Shown: one piece after another, positions 6,041-8,502 of the stretch | How positions within the stretch are numbered: position 1 is the stretch's first letter | Layout of the letters: every line of letters begins with the position of its first letter | Source: DATBGS01 sp036557885 | Lineage (GTDB): Bacteria > Chloroflexota > Ktedonobacteria > Ktedonobacterales > DATBGS01 | Direction: 5' to 3' | NCBI GenBank assembly: GCA_036557885.1 | Contig: DATBGS010000082.1 | Coordinates: forward strand, 1 to 8,502 | Length of the DNA: 8,502 nt | The notes under the pieces: generated by a model | The model's database searches: none | What the model was told of the DNA's origin: nothing | The model's input: only the letters and a program-made list of their open reading frames with translations | Made by a program: the position numbers and the translations under genes

Positions 6041-6172
6041 CTTCTGTTAGCGCTCGCCTGGGGCGCTGATAATATGTTGGGTAGACAGCGCGCAGCAGTG
6101 GGGCTGCGCAGGAGTCGGGCGGAGGCAGGCATATGCCCCCGGTCCGTTGGAGAGGTGACAGAAGGGGTCGGG
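5998..6172 (+). other. 175-bp spacer between the Rrf2 and receiver genes
   Basis: Besides the direct repeats, this spacer contains two hairpins without a T-run: an imperfect one around 6026-6060 (CCAG/GCGAG against CTCGC/CTGG, three-base bulge) and a perfect 7-bp stem GCGCAGC (6090-6096) / GCTGCGC (6103-6109) with a six-base loop. GATAAT at 6068-6073 resembles a -10 box but has no good -35 partner. The frame from an upstream ATG at 6074 is open through this stretch but is unlikely to be translated, since receiver homology begins only after 6173. Confidence 0.4.
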
Positions 6173-6562
6173 ATGGGGACCATCACAGAGGCACCAAAAT
6201 TAATCGCCCTCATTGAGGATGACGAAGACCTGGCGACACTGGTACGTATGGCGTTGGAGGAAGCGGGGAGCTGGCGAGTCGTCGTTATGCACGATGGAGA
6301 CGAGGCGTTCAAGTATCTCCCCAAGCTGCAAGCTGATCTGATCCTGCTGGATGTCAATCTGCCAGGGTTGGATGGCATCTCGCTCTACCGCATTTTGCAA
6401 GGGCACCGCGCTACCCGCCAGACGCCGGTTTTGCTGGTCACAGCCAGCCAGGAATGGCAGCTACGCAGACGAGGCATCGAAACGCGCTCCACCGCTATTC
6501 TGCGGAAACCGTTCGATCTCGATGATCTGCTGGAGCGGGTGGAGGGAATGCTGGCAAGCTAA
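6173..6562 (+). CDS. Stand-alone response-regulator receiver protein (CheY-like)
   Basis: A 129-residue single-domain receiver, the phosphoacceptor partner of a sensor histidine kinase, with no DNA-binding or enzymatic output domain. The receiver residues are in place: the acidic pocket Asp16/Asp17 (LIALIEDDEDL), phosphoacceptor Asp60 (LILLDVNLPGLDG), Thr90 (PVLLVTAS) and Lys112 (ILRKPFDLDDLL). The open frame extends up to an ATG at 6074, but I chose ATG 6173 because AAGGGG (6162-6167) is 5 nt upstream and receiver homology begins right after it; the extra 33 residues are Arg/Gly-rich. No kinase gene is in the window, so its partner is unknown. The last 68 bp overlap the 3' end of the convergent rsmA gene. 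Confidence 0.92.
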   Translation: MGTITEAPKLIALIEDDEDLATLVRMALEEAGSWRVVVMHDGDEAFKYLPKLQADLILLDVNLPGLDGISLYRILQGHRATRQTPVLLVTASQEWQLRRRGIETRSTAILRKPFDLDDLLERVEGMLAS

Positions 6563-7478
6563 GCGCCAGCCGCCCCCATTCTTCCAGCGTGAGCGTCTGG
6601 GCGCGGCGCGGCCCATCAATTCCGGCAGCCATCAGCCAGTTGGCGATTGCGTCTGCGGGTTGGCGCAGGCCCATTGCCAGGGCGTTGCGCAGCGTTTTGC
6701 GCTTCTGACTGAAGCCCGCGCGCACCACCGTAAAGAATGCCTCGCGGCTGACCCCTGCCAGATCAGGCGGGGGCTGCTGGTACAGATCAACGCGCGCAAT
6801 GGCTGAATCCACTTTCGGCGGGGGATAAAACGAGGCGGCGGGCACACGCGCGACCAGGCTCGCCTTGCCGTAAAATTGCACGCTGACCCCCAGCAAACTG
6901 AGCGCGCCGGGCGCTGCCGTCATACGTTCAGCCACTTCCTCCTGCACCAGCACAACCATCCGCTCCGGGGGCTGGGCGCACTCCAGAAAGTGGCGCAGGG
7001 CAGAGGCGGTCAGATAATAGGGCAGATTTGCCACAAAGGTATATGGCCTGCCCTGAAAGAGCGCTTGTGGCTCAACCGTCAGCAGGTTCTGGGGCAGAAT
7101 CTCCACGTTGCCCAGCGGCGCCGTCACCTCGCGCAGAATCGCCAGCACCTCGCGCTCGATCTCCACCGCCACCACGCGCCCGGCAGGGCCAACGGTCCGC
7201 GCCAGCGCCAGCGTCAGCACGCCCATGCCCGCGCCTACCTCCAACGCGGCCCCGCCTGGCACGAGTTCCGCCGCCGCGACGATCTGCGCCAGCGCCTTGC
7301 GGTCTTCCAGCCAGTATTGCCCAAAGGCTTTTTGCGGGTGCGCGCCATGCTTCTGAAGCACGCGCCGCACCACCGCCGGGTCGCTCAGATCAGGGACGGC
7401 TCCGGGCGGGTTGGGGTCGGTTGGATTGCGTGGATGGTCATTCATGGCAAGGGTCGCTTTTGCTTCCGCACTTCTCAT
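6495..7478 (-). CDS. rsmA: 16S rRNA (adenine1518-N6/adenine1519-N6)-dimethyltransferase
   Basis: RsmA/KsgA dimethylates two adjacent adenines near the 3' end of 16S rRNA, using S-adenosylmethionine, late in 30S assembly. Motifs, counting from ATG 7478: KAFGQYWLED (50-59, variant of the family's KxxGQNFL), SAM motif I LEVGAGMGVLTLALA (79-93), acidic VAVEIERE (103-110), catalytic NLPYYLT (151-157), VQEEVAERM (178-186) and FYPPPKVDSAIARVDLY (217-233). The GQYWL and EVGAGMG forms differ slightly from the usual GQNFL and EIGPGxG. The N-terminus has about 30 extra residues; the start is uncertain between ATG 7478, ATG 7445 and TTG 7481, none with a clear Shine-Dalgarno. The C-terminal tail (Pro/Ala-rich, about 20 residues past LTLEEWGRLA) runs into the receiver gene on the opposite strand. 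Confidence 0.95.
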   Translation of the reverse strand: MRSAEAKATLAMNDHPRNPTDPNPPGAVPDLSDPAVVRRVLQKHGAHPQKAFGQYWLEDRKALAQIVAAAELVPGGAALEVGAGMGVLTLALARTVGPAGRVVAVEIEREVLAILREVTAPLGNVEILPQNLLTVEPQALFQGRPYTFVANLPYYLTASALRHFLECAQPPERMVVLVQEEVAERMTAAPGALSLLGVSVQFYGKASLVARVPAASFYPPPKVDSAIARVDLYQQPPPDLAGVSREAFFTVVRAGFSQKRKTLRNALAMGLRQPADAIANWLMAAGIDGPRRAQTLTLEEWGRLALSLPAFPPPAPADHRDRTVSAE

Positions 7479-7516
7479 CAATTTTTAGCGCCGCGCCAAA
7501 AAACTGGCTCAGCCTC

Positions 7517-7545
7517 TTGACGAGGACTTTACAATATTGTATACT
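7517..7545 (+). promoter_or_regulatory. Sigma-70-type promoter of the tRNA-Asn gene
   Basis: TTGACG (7517-7522), 17-bp spacer, TATACT (7540-7545). Transcription would begin near 7552, about 28 nt before the mature tRNA 5' end. The spacer contains a perfect 12-bp palindrome, TACAATATTGTA (7530-7541), that overlaps the -10 box. Confidence 0.8.
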
Positions 7546-7564
7546 TTTTGGCGTCACCCCTGAA
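7536..7564 (-). promoter_or_regulatory. Possible minus-strand promoter of rsmA
   Basis: Because of the TACAATATTGTA palindrome, the minus strand also has a -10-like TACAAT (7541-7536). The -35 position 17 bp away (7564-7559) reads TTCAGG, a poor match. If used, transcription would begin near 7529, about 50 nt before the rsmA ATG. Confidence 0.3.
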
Positions 7565-7579
7565 GGGAGAGACAAGTGA

Positions 7580-7654
7580 TCCCCGATAGCTCAACGGTAG
7601 AGCGGCCGGCTGTTAACCGGTAGGTTACAGGTTCGAATCCTGTTCGGGGAGCCA
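7580..7654 (+). tRNA. tRNA-Asn (anticodon GTT), CCA encoded
   Basis: A complete 75-nt cloverleaf. The acceptor stem TCCCCGA (7580-7586) pairs with TCGGGGA, followed by discriminator G and an encoded CCA (7652-7654). The D arm is GCTC...GAGC, the anticodon stem GCCGG/CCGGT with loop CTGTTAA giving anticodon GTT, and the T arm ACAGG-TTCGAAT-CCTGT. The gene has its own promoter upstream and a strong terminator that begins immediately after CCA, so it is a single-gene unit. Confidence 0.97.
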
Positions 7655-7697
7655 GCAAGAGCCGCCAGCAAAACGTTTTGCTGGCGGCTTTTCTTGC
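7655..7697 (+). terminator. Strong intrinsic terminator of the tRNA-Asn gene
   Basis: A perfect 14-bp inverted repeat, GCCGCCAGCAAAAC (7661-7674) and GTTTTGCTGGCGGC (7675-7688), is followed directly by TTTTCTT. The flanks GCAAGA (7655-7660) and TCTTGC (7692-7697) can extend the stem past a three-base bulge. It begins at the base after the tRNA CCA. Confidence 0.9.
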
Positions 7698-7769
7698 GCG
7701 GCCACCCCTGTTCAACCTGCTCCCCCGCCACCTCGTCCACATGAGACCCCCGCACCTGAAAGGGAAGGA

Positions 7770-7800
7770 GTTCGGCAGCCAGTTGCTGCCGAACGCTTTT
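7770..7800 (+). terminator. Second terminator-like hairpin
   Basis: A perfect 10-bp stem GTTCGGCAGC (7770-7779) / GCTGCCGAAC (7785-7794) with a five-base loop, followed by GCTTTT and ATT. It is about 75 bp past the tRNA terminator with no gene between them, so it is either a back-up terminator or the end of an unseen short transcript. Confidence 0.7.
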
Positions 7801-7842
7801 ATTGGAACTGTGAAGCAATCCACACCTTGTTCTTGCCAGGTG

Positions 7843-7851
7843 TGGTAAGAT
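7843..7851 (+). promoter_or_regulatory. Possible extended -10 promoter element of the FHA gene
   Basis: TGGTAAGAT (TG at 7843-7844, hexamer TAAGAT at 7846-7851) fits an extended -10 element; no convincing -35 is present. It overlaps the right arm of the 7820-7845 inverted repeat, which could act as an operator. A start site near 7858 would exclude ATG 7850 and favour ATG 7955 for translation. Confidence 0.3.
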
Positions 7852-7954
7852 GAATGATGAGCAGGGAGTCAGAGCTTACCAGGCTTCTCGACTGAACCAG
7901 CCAGAGGGCGCCGCCGGAATACCTGCTAGCAGCGCGAACCAGGAGGACTTTTTC

Positions 7955-8502
7955 ATGCAATCCCAAGATAACCCGCCACAAGAAGCAACCTTGATCGCGC
8001 CACGCGCCCAGCAAGGCGTTGCCCGGCTGATTCTGCGGCGGCCCGATGGTCAGCTACAAGAATTTGGGTTGGACAAGGATGAATTTACGATTGGACGGCT
8101 CAGCACTGGCGATATTGTGCTTCAGGATGACCGCAGCGTCTCGCGCCGCCACGCGGTAATCCGACGCAGCAACGCCGGGTATGTGATCGAAGACCTTCAG
8201 AGCAACAATGGCACGTATGTGGATGGCGAGCGCATCCAGTACCCGTTTGTGTTGCACAACGGCCAATCCATCAAAGTAGGGGACCACGAACTCACGTTTA
8301 AAATTATCAGCGCGCCGCTGAGCGCGGCGCCTGCGTCCGGCCCGGCAGGGGCACCACCAGCGCAGATGCCCTCCGAGACACCTGGGCCAACCTATGACCT
8401 GCCAGTGCCAGGCATGATGCAGGCGCCATCCCCTCAGCCAGGGTTTAATCCGCCGCCACAGCCGGGCTTCAATCCGCCCGCTTTTGACGCGCAGCCCCAG
8501 CC
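7955..8502 (+). CDS. FHA-domain protein with Pro-rich tail (3' end outside window)
   Basis: The first 182 codons of a protein with one forkhead-associated domain, a phosphothreonine-binding module used in Ser/Thr-kinase signalling. The domain spans about residues 23-118, with Gly47-Arg48 (FTIGRLS), SVSRRHAVIRR (61-71; Ser63, Arg64 and His66 at family positions) and SNNGTYVDGERI (83-94; Asn85, Gly86, Thr87). After it comes a Pro/Ala/Gln-rich, probably disordered region with two QPGFNPP repeats (161-167 and 169-175) that runs off the window. ATG 7955 has AGGAGG (7941-7946) 8 nt upstream; an in-frame ATG at 7850 would add 35 residues. The N-terminal EATLIAP places a Thr (residue 12) ahead of the domain, as in GarA-type proteins whose FHA domain can bind their own phosphorylated tail; that parallel is inference. 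A kinase or further domain may lie beyond 8502. Confidence 0.93.
   Translation, partial: MQSQDNPPQEATLIAPRAQQGVARLILRRPDGQLQEFGLDKDEFTIGRLSTGDIVLQDDRSVSRRHAVIRRSNAGYVIEDLQSNNGTYVDGERIQYPFVLHNGQSIKVGDHELTFKIISAPLSAAPASGPAGAPPAQMPSETPGPTYDLPVPGMMQAPSPQPGFNPPPQPGFNPPAFDAQPQ

Larger units (their letters stand above)
7698..7954 (+). other. Spacer between the tRNA terminator and the FHA gene
   Basis: No gene is recognisable in these 257 bp. They contain a second terminator-like hairpin (7770-7800), a perfect 8-bp inverted repeat CCACACCT (7820-7827) / AGGTGTGG (7838-7845) with a 10-base loop, and an extended -10-like element at 7843-7851. An ATG at 7850 is in frame with the FHA gene and could extend it by 35 residues. 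Confidence 0.6.

Noticed and set aside
6074..6172. N-terminal extension of the receiver protein from ATG 6074
   Set aside because: The 33 extra residues are Arg/Gly-rich with no receiver homology, and a good ribosome-binding site precedes ATG 6173.
6876..7520. 214-codon plus-strand frame
   Set aside because: Antisense to rsmA, whose motifs are complete. The translation is His/Arg/Gln-rich and unlike a real protein.
7554..7823. Minus-strand frames over the tRNA encoding segments such as GFEPVTYRL and NRIRTCNLPV
   Set aside because: These are the well-known spurious peptides produced by translating the antisense strand of tRNA genes. They overlap the tRNA-Asn and its terminator.

Overview
The window is high-GC bacterial chromosome with tightly packed genes and frequent TTG/GTG alternative starts. 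I think a Chloroflexota (Ktedonobacteria-like) or related Gram-positive-type genome is most likely. The reasons are the gene order Xaa-Pro peptidase / efp / accB / xseA / xseB (a Firmicute-like order), a DUF212 (divergent PAP2) protein, an FHA protein with a Pro-rich tail, and a G-rich minisatellite between genes. This placement is inference and only moderately secure.

Layout. Positions 3-137 hold the C-terminal end of an unrecognised plus-strand gene. A nine-unit 17-bp tandem repeat (137-289) follows and fills the gap to the next, convergent gene. From 5282 down to 297, seven genes lie on the minus strand, apparently one transcription unit for at least the first six: an M24 Xaa-Pro aminopeptidase, elongation factor P, a BCCP-like AccB, exonuclease VII large and small subunits, a DUF212 membrane protein, and a hexapeptide-repeat acyltransferase. 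A good minus-strand promoter (TTGCCG-N18-TATAAT, 5331-5360) precedes the peptidase. Back to back with it, 22 bp away, a plus-strand promoter (TTGACA-N18-TATGCT, 5383-5412) serves an Rrf2-family regulator with three clustered cysteines.

Downstream of the regulator is a stand-alone response-regulator receiver domain. Its 3' end overlaps the convergent rsmA/ksgA gene by 68 bp. A tRNA-Asn(GTT) gene with its own consensus promoter and a very strong terminator follows. The window ends in the first 182 codons of an FHA-domain protein that runs off the edge.

The most notable observation is in the AccB-like protein. The biotinyl-lysine position of the usual EAMKxMNE motif reads EALNVMNE, so the acceptor lysine is asparagine (residue 140), and the biotin carboxylase gene accC that normally follows accB is absent from this locus. 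It resembles, by analogy only, the lysine-less BADC proteins that damp plant acetyl-CoA carboxylase. The neighbouring EF-P is also unusual, with arginine rather than lysine at the tip of the P-site loop and Met in place of the usual Pro. The two changes sit in adjacent genes, but nothing in the sequence shows that they are functionally connected.
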